A DNA stretch of 64,000 nt from Aralia elata (taxonomy: Eukaryota; Streptophyta; Magnoliopsida; Apiales; Araliaceae). The translations under genes and the position numbers were made by a program. The notes under the pieces are model-generated. The model worked only from the letters and a program-made list of their open reading frames with translations. It made no database searches and was not told where the DNA came from. The stretch is taken from the NCBI GenBank assembly GCA_034770075.1, contig CM068382.1, forward strand, positions 88,591,766-88,655,765, written 5' to 3'. This document shows positions 1 to 11,900 of the stretch, one piece after another (positions within the stretch are counted from its first letter, which is position 1; the number at the start of each line of letters is the position of its first letter).

Positions 1-638
1 TAGATTAGTTATCAGGAAGAAATACTGAAGTTAAGGATTTTTTGAATTAAGCTGAGCAGCTTCCATCCGTTAAGCTAACAAACAAGGCATCATCCACCAA
101 TGTGGAAAATTAAATGACAAATGTTCTGAGTAATACAAAGAGTTTTGTGATGAACCACAAAAATACAGTATAGGAAGAATCCATGTACTAGATATTAGGA
201 ATCATGATAACAGAACATTTGTAATCTAACATCAATGACCCAAATCTCAAAGCAAAAAATGTTACTTAGATCAAATAAACAAACTTCTTAAAATATATAT
301 CTAACTACACCAACAAAGTACCTTAAGGCGAGCATGCAAAGTGAGCAAAACATCGTTCAATAGAGTTGCTGGCCAGGCAGTATCAGAAAGCTCGGATGCA
401 ATGATCGATTTTGCCCCTTTTCATGCTCATCTTTTTCCTAGTCATGTTTATCATAAAGTTCCAATTTCAATCACACTACAAATATATATGTGACAACAAA
501 TAACCTTTGAAGGAAATTATTGACACAAATCAACAAATTTAACATGCAGCTTTGACTGAGGAGCACAAATCAACAAATTTAACAGTGAGCTTGATATAGG
601 TGTGACAAATAGATAGATTCAGATATATTGATATATAC
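1..638. other. AT-rich stretch downstream of the bHLH remnant; no gene assigned
   Basis: On the minus strand this should hold later introns and exons of the bHLH gene, but I could not find the rest of the helix-loop-helix or an ACT-like C-terminus. One minus-strand stretch at about 323-425 is open and ends in AAG followed by GTAC, so it could be an exon of something, but I do not recognise the peptide. Confidence 0.4.
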
Positions 639-1105
639 CTTGCTAATCTTGAGAACAACAGACCTAAGCATGTAGAGCCTATCATTGAGCTTCTTTCTGC
701 GGCGCCTCTCAGCCATTAAATTCTTCGCATGGAGACCTTTCTTTTTCCCCTTCTGATCTCCAACCGTGATAGAGAACAGGACGATGAAGAATCCATAGCT
801 TGCAACAACAAATTACTATTATTGAATTCTAGGTGTTGATTTGTGAGGATACTTTGAGAAGGGTTTAAAGTATTATTACCAAACCACTCAGTTTCAAGCA
901 TTGATTTGAAGCTATTGAGAGATGAACCGCTCATGCCCAAGTCTTTACATGTCTCCCCTTCGTTACTGTTTCTCGCCGCCCACAAAACTACGTCATCTTC
1001 TTTCCCTTCCATCCATACGTCACCAAAAAATTGTTTTAAATTCATCAAATCAAACCACCAACACCCAATTAAAATGAAATTAAGACATATGTTTGGTATA
1101 TACAC
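639..1105 (-). pseudogene. ICE1/SCREAM-like bHLH transcription factor, internally deleted and frameshifted
   Basis: The family (ICE1/SCRM) comprises nuclear bHLH activators of cold response and stomatal development. An N-terminal part reads from a likely Met at 1043-1045 through GDVWMEGKEDD, SLNSFKSMLE and MDSSSSCS, all typical of the ICE1 N-terminus. The bHLH start (GKKKG, KNLMAERRRRKKLNDRLYML) follows at about 639-760 in a different frame, and the exon closes with AAG before a GTATAT donor at 638. The long central region normally separating the two parts is missing, and the frames disagree, so the copy is broken by a deletion plus frameshift. The second half of the domain is not found downstream. 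Basic-region Glu and Arg contacts are present. Element A lies just upstream in the gene's sense, in the probable 5' leader or promoter. Identity is good at family level; the exact paralogue is unknown. Confidence 0.75.
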
Positions 1106-1155
1106 ATAAAAATTTCAATATACAGAAAAAGTGGAATACCTTGTGTACATCAACT

Positions 1156-1485
1156 TGTCACGATCTTGACACCAAAAGCTCATAACATCGTCGCAATGAA
1201 TAGCTAGAGGAGTTGATGCACCCATATGGTATGCTCCTGAAGGGAGATAACTTTGTATATTTGGACTTGACATGTTAAAATAATAGAAAAAGAAGAGTAC
1301 TAAAGATGAGAAAAGAGCAAGAAAATTAAAAAGTTAAAAGCAAGGTTTAATTCATTGATAATTTCCCTCTACAGATTACAAGGATATATATAGGGTAATA
1401 TTCTAACAAACCACATATCCTACTTGAATCATAAACCTCACAATTGAAGTAAATTACAACCCTTGCACTACTAACTATTGTGACA
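1156..1485 (-). repeat. 3' LTR of element A
   Basis: It begins TGTCAC and ends GTGACA, a 6-bp terminal inverted repeat. It aligns along nearly its whole length with 60815-61137, sharing the run from CACGATCTTG to TACTAACTATT with scattered substitutions, so the pair is clearly more diverged than the LTRs of D or F and A is older. Confidence 0.8.
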
Positions 1486-1559
1486 TCCATCCCTTAAAGA
1501 AAGCCTTGTCCTCAAGGCTGATTTTCAGAACCATCCCCTAGCTTGCTAGCATGTAAGAT
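1486..1559 (-). other. Pol-end tail, AGGA-loop hairpin and polypurine tract of element A
   Basis: Read on the minus strand, the segment encodes a peptide of the LEDKAFFKGW type seen at gypsy pol ends. It folds as a perfect 7-bp hairpin with loop AGGA (plus-strand arms 1502-1508 and 1513-1519) and then has a purine run (AAGGGATGGA) directly before the LTR. The captured UBA1 sequence joins it at about 1560. Confidence 0.6.
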
Positions 1560-2351
1560 TCCAACAATAAACTTGGTTTTCAGCTTGTCAACTTTATGGA
1601 TGCTATAATTTCTTGCCCTCATATTGGCTAGTGCAGATATTATGTCCATGTGGTAATTTGTATCATCATCCTTCTCAAATTGAATTGGTTTCATCCTAAA
1701 ACCAAAGGGCAGAATCTTCCAACACTGCTCTAGCTTCATGATTAGTTCATTGATAACTGCACTGTCATCTACAAATGCATTAGAGAGGCTAGAAGACTTC
1801 TCGTCAGTCTTGATTTTAACACCTTTCTTTGGTTGAAATTCGGGGACCATCACTTTATCAACAGCTTTTGCCAATGTCTTTGGGTGCTTAGCCCAGTCAG
1901 GAATAGAGATGCCAAATATCTCAGCACGAAGTATGGATGCAGCCATGACAAAATCCAGATGACTTGGATCAATAGTAGAGAACTGCAGTGGCTGAGGAAA
2001 GCGTTTAGGGGCCGACCAAAATGGAGCTCCAGTACTGGTTATAGCATCTTCAGGGAAAGTAAAAATCAACTACTTCACACGATTAGAAAAATAATCTTCA
2101 AACCTTAAACGAGCCCATGTAATGCAATCTTGGAATGTTTCACATTTGTCCTTATCAAGGCATTTAAGAACGTGTTCCAAATTGTCCCTGGCCTGAGCAT
2201 CGTCGGCATTCACCATTGCAGAAGTATATTCACTTGGATTGGAAAGATAGACATTCACTTCAGTAGGTGTTTTCTCGAGCGAACCCTCAAACTCTGACCT
2301 GACCTAACTCAAGTAATGGTTAATGTTCTGTGGGAATGAATGCACGATACA
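1560..2351 (-). pseudogene. UBA1 (E1 ubiquitin-activating enzyme) fragment, part 2, inside element A
   Basis: This continues the UBA1 copy after the catalytic Cys position. Recognisable blocks are EKTPTEVNVYL, DAQARDNLEHVL, CITWARLRFEDYF, TSTGAPFWSAPKRF, DPSHLDFVMAASILRAE, MKPIQFEKDDDTNYHMD and ANMRARNYSI, covering the second catalytic-cysteine half-domain and the start of the C-terminal adenylation region. The copy stops abruptly after a KFI-G motif, where element A's own tail begins; the remaining C-terminal ubiquitin-fold part is absent. Stops interrupt it near 2312 (family Trp) and near 2069 (family Gln). No intron is seen, consistent with capture from spliced RNA. E1 normally activates ubiquitin by adenylation and thioester transfer in cytosol and nucleus; this copy cannot. 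Confidence 0.88.
2347..2351. repeat. TSD of element B (left copy)
   Basis: ATACA here matches ATACA at 12617-12621 on the other side of element B. On the minus strand the duplicated TGTAT includes the TGT codon of the UBA1 catalytic cysteine. Confidence 0.9.
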
Positions 2352-5300
2352 TGTGACGCCCCCAAATCCGAGTTCTCTAACCTCGGGTTTGGTGCTCACG
2401 GTCCATCAACATCATAAACATTCTATATACTATTGCGGAATAATAAACATACATTGTTCATTATAATAAAGTCTACAACAATGTTTCCCAGGTCTACTTA
2501 ACCTTTACTTAACACATACCTTTAATATTACAAAAAGGTTTACATAATAATTACATCAAATATAAGGCCTAAGAGTTTATAGTAAACTACTCCTGCACTT
2601 TTCCTTTTCCTTTTCCTTTGTCTTTCTTTGTAGAACTTTCTGGTTTAGCTGAAATAAATGTCATGATATAGCAAGGGTAAACAACTAATTTGCTTAGCAA
2701 GTTTAATTAAAAAGGAGGTATATCATGATTAGAAAGGATTTTATCTATAGATATTCAACGATAAAATTCAACTATACAAGAACAATCAACAAGATTCAAT
2801 AATGAAACAATAGATACTGAGTGATTATAATTAACCATGAACATATACGAAGGTTGTCAGTATTTAAACTGGTCCTTTTAATAAGTTTTGGTAATCAAGG
2901 GGATCAGTCTTTCATACCCGGTGATTTATGCATAAACACTTAATAATCGAGCAATAATTGTTTTCCAATTAATGCTTTAATAAAATTGTTCTTTATCTCA
3001 GTCAAAGAATCCATACCAATCAACTGATAGGATTAGCTTTTAAAATGATTTGAGTTTATCAATTTAACGTATTCGATCTAGTTGACACAATTAACATAGA
3101 TCCAGTTCATAACAGTTCATTAATGAAAGAACTTTAAACAATTCACAGTCCAAAAATAATAGAACAGGAATTTAATTTGCACGAAGTGCGAATGTCAATA
3201 AATATTATAAATGCGAATAATCATCAATAATTATTCACTAATATGCTTCGAAAAATAATAACTCGAGCTGAGTTAGGAAAACTTGCCTGTTCGACGAGCT
3301 ACTGCTATCTAGCTTTAATTAAAATTCGTTGAGTGACCTAGCATTAATAACGTAGGTCTATCAATTAGTATAGCACATAATTGTTCATCAATACACCTAC
3401 TTCGACTATTCATTTAGTAGGTATATTCATTATAAGATACACATAATAATACGCTATCATTAACCTTTTAAGACATTTAATTGATCTTAGGTTAATAATT
3501 TAATTATTTAATAATGCTTATCTTAAGTGTTATACACTTATTAAACCTTTAAACAATTTATTATAATTGTTTAATTAATAAATTGCTAAAATTATATTTA
3601 TTGATTACCTATACTTTTACTTGAGTACTATTTAATATTAGTTAAATAGTAGTCACTTAATTACTTTTAGTTACTATTTAATAAAATAAATAATAACTAC
3701 ATAATTCTACTTAGTATTTAATATCAATTAAATACTAGATAGTTAAATTATTATTAATCTTTAATTATTATAAATTAAATAATAATTAATTATTTACAAA
3801 CTCTTCTTTTTTAATTAGTAATTAAATAATAATTAATGAATTTCTTATCCTTGAAAATAATTACTCTATTTCTTTCATTATTCTTTATTATTAAAGAATA
3901 ATTAATTAACATTTTTCTTTATTTATTATTTAATATAATTAAATAATAAAATAAATTATTTACCCTTGAATAGTAAATAATTAATTCACGTCATAAACCT
4001 TTAATTATTCTTTATTATTAATAAAAGGATAATTAATTAATTAACATTTATACTTATTTATTTTTTAATATTAAATAATAAATAATTATTTTATGATGAT
4101 AATGAAAGTGAGTAATTACTTAATCTTACTCAAACACTCTTTAATTATTATTTAATATAAATTAAATAATAATTAATCAATTAGGTAACTCTATTTATTA
4201 TTTAACTTCAATTAAATAATCAATAGTTAGTTTATTAATACTAATTCTACTTAATTATTTCTTAATTTCCTTGCAATGATAATTAAGTAGTTAATAATAT
4301 TTAGATTATATGAAATTAGTTTAATAATTATTTAGTGGCCTTAATAATTATTAATTAGTAAGTTATAAATTATTTAAATGAGTTTAAACCATTAATTACC
4401 TAATAATTATCAAACTGTCCAGACAAATTACCCAATAAATATTACAATATTCTTCACAAGTTTAGAAAAATTTGGGTCTTGGAATCACCGCCAGAACCGG
4501 CCGGAACGTAGGTGAACCGGTCGCCGGAAAGTTCCCCGGTTCACCGGAAAACCGGTTGTTTTTCCTATTTGTCTTCTTTTAGTTTCCAGATTCGGGGTCC
4601 TTTACGAAAACCTTCATAGAATGAAATCTACAACTTCGATTTAGGCTAGTCAGACTCGTTGGATTCGTATCTTTCCGAACTACAATTTTCCATCATCAAA
4701 ATCCAGATTTGGATAGAGTTTGATCCCTGAAAACAGTCCGGAAGTGGATTGTTATGCACAGCCCTTCCACAGTTGGGGTGTTTTGGTATAAATTGCATAA
4801 CTCACTCATTTTAATTTCTTTTTAAGTGATTCCAACGAGGTTTTATCCTTAACTTACCCAAGATATACCAGAAAAAGAAAAATCACGAAAAACATTTGTA
4901 GATTTTGAAATGTACAATTTTATACATTAAGTTATGCTTTGTTCGTCGGTAAAAATGTTTTTAAGCATTTTGCCATAATTTTCTATATAAACATATACCA
5001 ACACTCAAGTTAAACCCATTAAACATTATATTTATCATCCTAGCATGTTTCTAGACATTTAGAGTTTGATTTTCATATATCAAACATAAAAATATATAAA
5101 GCATGGAAAACTAGGGTTTGATTTCTTTACTTACCTTGATTTGGTTGCTATTTTTCTTATTTTTCCAAAGTAGCTTATGAATTTGGGGTGCATGAACAAC
5201 TCCCTTTTCTCCTTTTTCCCTTCTTGACCGACCTCCCATCTCTCTCTCTATGTATTTCTTTTACTAGCTATTTGGTGGAGAAAATGAAAAGAATGAAGGA

Positions 5301-6041
5301 CACTTAGTAAGTATACAATGTATGTATCTATTACTTCTCCCAATAGTTGCCTTCTTAGCATTGGGTTACTTGATGTGTTGGTTAAATAAGGTGGCTAATT
5401 CTTAAGTTGACACCTAAGGAAGTAGGTTGCCAACTAAAGTAAAGTAGTAAAAAAAAATTCAACACATGTTTATACTCCCTCCTTTTTGCCGGCATGCTCC
5501 TCCTTCTTTTCTCCATTATTGAATTATTTATATTGCCAAATTTGATAAGTAAAATGTCTAACAAGTCCTTATATAATTTGGCCATGCTTTGGGCCTTCAA
5601 TTATTCATTAGGACTTTCTAATTAAATTGTTTGGGCGATGAAAATTGTCATGGTCCACTACCTTAAATTTTGTCTTACCCTAATTATTAAATTAGGGTTT
5701 CTAATCCACTCATCTTGGAATTTTAAATGAGTCACCTACATAAATTTAATTATGTAACCCAATTAAATTTTCTTTAATTGGTTCAAATAATTTATACATT
5801 GAGATAATAAAATTTATCATTTAAATACTACAATTTCGCAATACTATAACTCTTAGGTTATTTAATTCTCATCCTTAATATTTAATATTAGGCCAAATAG
5901 TTTTCTTTTTATTTATTATTATAGACAATAATATTCTATAATAGTCACATATCAGTCTCAACACATTCTAAGGTTTCAATACCACTAATATTTAATTAAT
6001 ATATTACTTTTAATAAGACTAAGAATTTCTTGGTTATTACA
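2352..6041 (-). repeat. 3' LTR of element B
   Basis: 3,690 bp, TGTGACGCC at one end and TTATTACA at the other (TG...CA in sense). It aligns base for base with 8930-12616 with only scattered differences. The stretch about 3480-4430 is extremely AT-rich and packed with ATTTAATATTAAAT-type inverted repeats. A GC-rich island at about 4485-4555 holds repeated ACCGG and CCGGT palindromes. Confidence 0.93.
5382..5600 (-). other. Open stretch inside the B LTR, not a gene
   Basis: A 72-codon open frame recurs at 11957-12175 only because both LTRs carry it. It has no recognisable domain, and its codon pattern is that of the surrounding AT-rich LTR. It is listed so that the duplicate is not mistaken for a paralogous gene pair. 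Confidence 0.5.
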
Positions 6042-6080
6042 TTCTCCACTCCTTATAAGAATTCCATCCCCGGAATTTCA
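6042..6080 (-). other. Polypurine tract and adjacent hairpin of element B
   Basis: On the minus strand a purine-rich run (AAGGAGTGGAGAA) abuts the 3' LTR and would prime plus-strand DNA synthesis. Just before it AATTCC and GGAATT (plus 6060-6065 and 6072-6077) form a hairpin with a six-base GGGGAT loop, in the position where other elements here have an AGGA-loop hairpin. Confidence 0.65.
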
Positions 6081-6087
6081 CATAAGG

Positions 6088-7380
6088 TTACTCAAAAAGA
6101 TTCGGATAATTCTTCCTCATCTTTTTCTCGAGTTCCCACGTAGCTTCTTCAGCGTTGTGGTTCCTCCACAGAACTTTAACAGAATGTATAACCTTATTCC
6201 TTAGTTTTTGTTCCTTTCTATCCAAAATTTCTACAGGAATCTCCTCGTATGACAAATCCTTCTCGACTTGAATTGGCTCATACGATATCACATGTTTGTA
6301 ATCAGGCTTATATGGACGCAACACTGACACGTGAAACACATTGTGAATATGTTCCAGTTCAGGAGGTAAAGCTACCTCGTACGCCACCTCGCTTATTTTC
6401 TTTAGTATCTCAAATGGTCCAATAAATCTAGGACTTAATTTTCCTTTCTTCCCAAATCTTATCTTCCCCTTCCAGGGAGATACTTTCAAAAATACATAAC
6501 TCCCCACTTCGAAGTCTCTTTTCTTGCGATGAAAATCTGCATATTTCTTTTGTCGATCCTGAGCTGCTACCAGTCGAGCTCTTATTACTCTGATGATCTC
6601 CACAGTCCGCTGCACCAATTCTGGCCCTAACAATCTTCGTTCACCTACCTCATCCCAACTTAAGGGTGTTCTGCATTTCCTCCCATACAGTGCTTCGTAC
6701 GGCGACATTCCAATGCTTGCATGATAACTATTATTGTATGCAAACTCAACTAGTGGAAGATGATCTTCCCAGCTTCCCTTGAAGTCCATCACATAGGCTC
6801 TGAGCATGTCTTATAATGTCTGAATCGTTCTTTCGCTTTGCCCATCAGTCTGTGGATGATACGCGGTACTCAACCTTAGTTGTGTCCCCATTCGTTCTTG
6901 AAAACTTCTCCAAAAGTTTGACGTGAAGCGCGGATCTCTATCAGATACAATTGATATTGGCACTCCATGTCTTGAAACAATTTCTTTGATATATAATTTG
7001 GTTAATTGATCCAAATTATACCTAATCTTGATCGGCAAAAAGTGTGCTGACTTTGTAAGATGATCAACAATTACCCATATTGCATCGTGACCTTTCTGCG
7101 TTGCTGGAAGTCCCACCACAAAATCCATTGTGACGTGCTCCCATTTCCACTCTGGAATCTCTAATGGCTGTAATAATCCACTTGGTCGTTGATGTTCTGC
7201 CTTGACCCTCTGACAAGTTAAACATCTGCTGACACATTCAGCAACCTCTCTTTTCATGTTCGGCCACCAATAGTGTTGGCGTAAGTCCTGGTACATCTTT
7301 GTGCTCCCTGGGTGTATTGAGTATCTTGTACTATGTGCTTCTTGCAAAATTTCTTCCCTTAGTTCCGGTACTGAAGGCAC
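6088..7380 (-). pseudogene. Element B integrase with C-terminal chromodomain
   Basis: Integrase inserts the cDNA copy into host DNA; in chromoviruses the chromodomain steers it to particular chromatin. The N-terminal zinc motif (two His then CLTCQRVK) is followed by the catalytic core with WVIVDHLTKSAHFLP, IVSDRDPRF and AYHPQTDGQSERT (the D, D and E positions). After a stop at 6811-6813 the same frame continues with EFAYNNSYHASIGMSPYEALYGR, the RFIGPFEIL (GPF) module, HVSVLRPYKPD and a chromodomain ending KVLWRNHNAEEATWE. All segments share one frame with the RT and RNase H remnants. It is broken by the stops at 6811 and 7381. Confidence 0.92.
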
Positions 7381-8046
7381 CTAGACTCGGTTTTCAAATC
7401 TCAATAGTCCAGTGCCATCAATCTTATATTTTAACTCTTCACCCTCAGCTAACCGCATCTTAATGTTCCCACATTCTTCATCATCTTCCTGAGCCTCTTT
7501 TACTTTATCTAATAAAATCGGACTCGCTTCTATTTCTATTACTTTATCTGAATCCCTCAGATTTTTTACCTCCAACTCCATTTTTTCCATCTCTTTTACT
7601 AACTTCTCTTACTCTGTCAAGACAAACAACTTCTCACTGTTATTCCTGTTTAAAGCATCTACTACTACATTGGCTTTTCCTGGATGGTATAAAATCTCAC
7701 AATCGTAGTCCTTGATTAATTCTATCCATCTCCTCTGCCTCATGTTCAACTCCTTTTGGGTAAAGATATACTTCAGACTTTTGTGGTCTGTATATATCTC
7801 ACACTTTTCTCCATAAAGATAATGTCTCCATATTTTAGGGGCAAACACTACCGCTGCCAATTCCAGGTCATGGGTAGGGTATCCCTTCTCATAGTCTTTC
7901 AACTGTCGTGACGCGTATGCAATGACTTTCCCATTCTGCATCAATACGCAACCTAGTCCCTTGTGTGACGCATCACTATACACTGTAAAACCCCCCGTAC
8001 TATCTGGTAGAGATAACACAGGTGCTTCACTTAGTCGCTTCTTCAA
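7381..8046 (-). pseudogene. Element B RNase H and linker to integrase
   Basis: RNase H degrades the RNA of the RNA-DNA hybrid during reverse transcription. The core motifs are visible: YSDASHKGLGCVLMQ (first acidic residue), DLELAAVVFAPKIWRHYLYG (catalytic Glu) and IYTDHKSLKYIFTQKELNMRQRRW (catalytic Asp), then an HPGKANVV-type motif. A stop at 7609-7611 precedes a short linker ending in another stop at 7381-7383. The frame is continuous with RT upstream and integrase downstream. Confidence 0.9.
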
Positions 8047-8511
8047 CTCTTGAAAACTTTATTCACACTTCTCGATCCACACATACTTAACTGTCTTCCG
8101 AGTCAAATTTGTCAAAGGCGAAGCAATCTTCGAGAAATCCTGAATAAACCTCCGGTAATATCCTGCCAATCCCAAGAAACTTCTGACTTCTGTAGGTGTC
8201 TTCGGTTGTCCCTAATTCTTCACTGCTTCGACCTTTGATGGATCGACAGAAATTCCCTCATTATCTATGACATGTCCCAAAAACTGAACTCTCTTCAACC
8301 AAAATTCACATTTCAAAAACTTGGCATATAATTTCTCCTTCCTCAATGTCTCTAGCACCATCCTTAAATGTTCGGCATGTTCTCCTTCGGTCTTTGAATA
8401 CACCAGTATGTCATCAATGAATACCACCACAAACTTATCTAGGTACGGTTTAAACACTCTGTTCATCAAGTCCATAAATGCAGCTGGCGCATTCGTCAGT
8501 CCAAAAGACAT
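8047..8511 (-). pseudogene. Element B reverse transcriptase, C-terminal half only
   Basis: The remnant opens with MSFGLTNAPAAFMDLMNRVF, followed by VVFIDDILVYSK, which holds the FIDD form of the RT catalytic box, and then the LGHVIDNEGISVDPSKVEAV thumb region and the FLGLAGYYRRFI connection. The fingers and first palm motifs are missing. Stops lie at 8212-8214, where the family has Trp, and 8059-8061, where it has Gln. Both are single C-to-T type changes on one strand or the other. Confidence 0.88.
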
Positions 8512-8741
8512 TACTGTTGCTCCATAAGCTGATGGGTCTGGTTTTCTTCCTCCAATTGGGCAATTCTCTCCTGTAACTCATGGTTCCTGGCCATTAGGTC
8601 ACTGATCAATTCATCCTTGGGGGTATCTAGCATCACTTCCTGCTCTATCGGTTCTTCCACCGGATCTACCTGTTCTTGGTCCACGGTATGACTACCTTGC
8701 TGTTCTTCAGGCATCATATAATCACAATACCAAAACAACAA
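8511..8741 (-). pseudogene. Element B remnant of upstream acidic coiled-coil ORF
   Basis: A 76-codon remnant, rich in Glu and Gln, ending in a short heptad-like stretch (ELISDLMARNHELQERIAQL). Its position just inside the 5' LTR and its acidic then coiled-coil composition match the upstream ORF of element C at 17963-18586. It is cut where the deletion joins it to the RT half. Function unknown. Confidence 0.5.
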
Positions 8742-8914
8742 TAAACAACATTAGTATCATAATAAAATATATTCATTGATAAAATGAAATGATATTTTAT
8801 TATGTACAATCTATACTTGATTAATTTCCACAATCCATCTCCTAGCATACTCTATATGAGTTTTTCTTCTAAGGTTATAACCTAGGTTTCGCATCCTAAT
8901 GTTTATAACCTACA

Positions 8915-8927
8915 GCTTTGATATCAA
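8915..8927 (-). other. Primer-binding site of element B (degenerate initiator tRNA-Met)
   Basis: On the minus strand TTGATATCAAAGC follows the LTR end by two bases. It differs at two bases from the canonical complement of the initiator tRNA-Met 3' end (TGGTATCAGAGC). Confidence 0.75.
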
Positions 8928-8929
8928 CC

Positions 8930-11900
8930 TGTGACGCCCCCAAATCCGAGTTCTCTAACCTCGGGTTTGGTGCTCACGATCCATCAACATCATAAACATT
9001 CTATATACTATTGCGGAATAATAAACATACATTGTTCATTATAATAAAGTCTACAACAATGTTTCCCAGGTCTACTTAACCTTAACTTAACACATACCTT
9101 TAAAATTACAAAAAGGTTTACATAATAATTACATCAAATATAAGGCCTAAGAGTTTATAGTAAACTACTCCTGCACTTTTCCTTTTCCTTTGTCTTTCTT
9201 TGTAGAACTTTCTGGTTTAGCTGAAATAAATGTCATGATATAGCAAGGGTAAACAACTAATTTGCTTAGCAAGTTTAATTAAAAAGGAGGTATATCATGA
9301 TTAGAAAGGATTTTATCTATAGATATTCAACGATAAAATTCAACTGTACAAGAACAATCAACAAGATTCAATAATGAAACAATAGATACTGAGTGGTTAT
9401 AATTAACCATGAACATATACGAAGGTTGTCAGTATTTAAACTGGTCCTTTTAATAAGTTTTAGTAATCAAGGGGATCAGTTTTTCATACCCGGTGATTTA
9501 TGCATAAACACTTAATAATCGAGCAATAATTATTTTTCAATTAATGCTTTAATAAAATTGTTCTTTATCTCAGTCAAAGAATCCATACTAATCAACTGAT
9601 AGGATTAGCTTTTAAAATGATTTGAGTTTATCAATTTAACGTATTCGATCTAGCTGATACAATTAGCATAGATCCAGTTCATAACATTTCATTAATGAAA
9701 GAACTTTAAACAATTCACAGTCCAAAAATAATAGAACAGGAATTTAATTTGCACGAAGTGCAAATGTCAATAAATATTATAGATGCGAATAATCATTAAT
9801 AATTATTCACTAATATGCTTCGAAAAATAATAACTCGAGCTGAGTTAGGAAAACTTGCCTGTTCGACGAGCTACTGCTATCTAGCTTTAATTAAAATTCG
9901 TTGAGTGACCTAGCATTAATAACGTAGGTTTATCAATTAGTACAACACATAATTGTTCATCAATACACCTACTTCGGCTATTCATTTAGTATGTATATTC
10001 ATTATAAGATACACATAATAATACGCTATCATTAACCTTTTAAGACATTTAATTGATCTTAGGTTAATAATTTAATTATTTAATAATGTTTATCTTAAGT
10101 GTTATACACTTATTAAACCTTTAAACAATTTATTATAATTGTTTAATTAATAAATTGCTAAAATTCTATTTATTGATTACCTATACTTTTACTTGAGTAC
10201 TATTTAATATTAGTTAAATAGTAGTCACTTAATTACCTTTAGTTACTATTTAATAAAATAAATAATAACTACATAATTCTACTTAGTATTTAATATCAAT
10301 TAAATACTAGATAATTAAATTATTATTAATCTTTAATTATTATAAATTAAATAATAATTAATTATTTACTAACTCTTCTTTTTTAATTATTAATTAAATA
10401 ATAATTAATGAATTTCTTATCCTTGAAAATAATTACTCTATTTCTTTCATTATTCTTTATTATTAAAGAATAATTAATTAACATCTGTCTTTATTTATTA
10501 TTTAATATAATTAAATAATAAAATAAATTATTTACCCTTGAATAGTAAATAATTAATTCACTTCATAAACCTTTAATTATTCTTTCTTATTAATAAAAGG
10601 ATAATTAATTAATTAACATTTATACTTATTTATTTTTTAATATTAAATAATAAATAATTATTTTATGATGATAATGAAAGTGAGTAATTACTTAATCTTA
10701 CTCAAACACTCTTTAATTATTATTTAATATAAATTAAATAATAATTAATCAATTAGGTAACTCTATTTATTATTTAACTTCAATTAAATAATCAATAGTT
10801 AGTTTATTAATACTAATTCTACTTAATTATTTCTTAATTTCCTTGCAATGATAATTAAGTAGTTAATAATATTTAGATTATATGAAATTAGTTTAATAAT
10901 TATTTAGTGGCCTTAATAATTATTAATTAGTAAGTTATAAATCATTTAAATGAGTTTAAACCATTAATTACCTAATAATTATCAAACTGTCCAGACAAAT
11001 TACCCAATAAATATTACAATATTCTTCACACGTTTAGAAAAATTTGGGTCCTGGAATCACCGCCGGAACCGGCCTGAAAGTAGGTGAACCGGTCACCGAA
11101 AAGTTCCGCCGGTTCACCGGAAAACCGGTTTTTTTTCCTATTTGTCTTCTTTTAGTTTCCAGATTCGGGGTCCTTTACGAAAACCTTCATAGAATGAAAT
11201 CTACAACTTTGATTTAGGCCTAGTCAGACTCGTTGGATTCGTATCTTTCCGAACTACAATTTTCCATCATCAAAATCCAGATTTGGATATAGTTTGATCC
11301 CTGAAAATAGTCTGGAAGTGGACTGTTATGTACAGCCCTTCCACAGTTGGGGTGTTTTGGTAAAAATTGCATAACTCACTCATTTTAACTTCTTTTTAAG
11401 TGATTATAATGAGGTTGTATCCTTAACTTACCCAAGATATACCAAAAAAGAAAAATCACGAAAAACATTTGTAGATTTTGAAATGTACAATTTTATACAT
11501 TAAGTTATGCTTTGTTCGTCGGTAAAAATGTTTTTAAGCATTTTGCCATAATTTTCTACATAAACATATACCAACACTCAAGTTAAAGCCATTAAACATT
11601 ATATTTATTATCCTAGCATGTTTCTAGATATTTAGAGTTTGATTTTTATATATCAAACATAAAAATATATAAAGCATGGAAAACTAGGATTTGATTTCTT
11701 TACTTACCTTGATTTGGTTGCTATTTTTCTTATTTTTCCAAAGTAGCTTATGAATTTGGGGTGCATGAACAACTCCCTTTTCTCCTTTTTCCCTTCTTGA
11801 CCGACCTCCCATCTCTCTCTCTCTATGTATTTCTTTTACTAGCTATTTGGTGGAGAAAATGAAAAGAATGAAGGACAATTAGTAAGTATACAATGTATGT

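Noticed and set aside
323..425. A possible exon (minus strand) downstream of the bHLH remnant
   Set aside because: Open with a GT donor, but the peptide matches nothing I recognise and no acceptor or neighbouring exon could be found; noted only in the flank entry.
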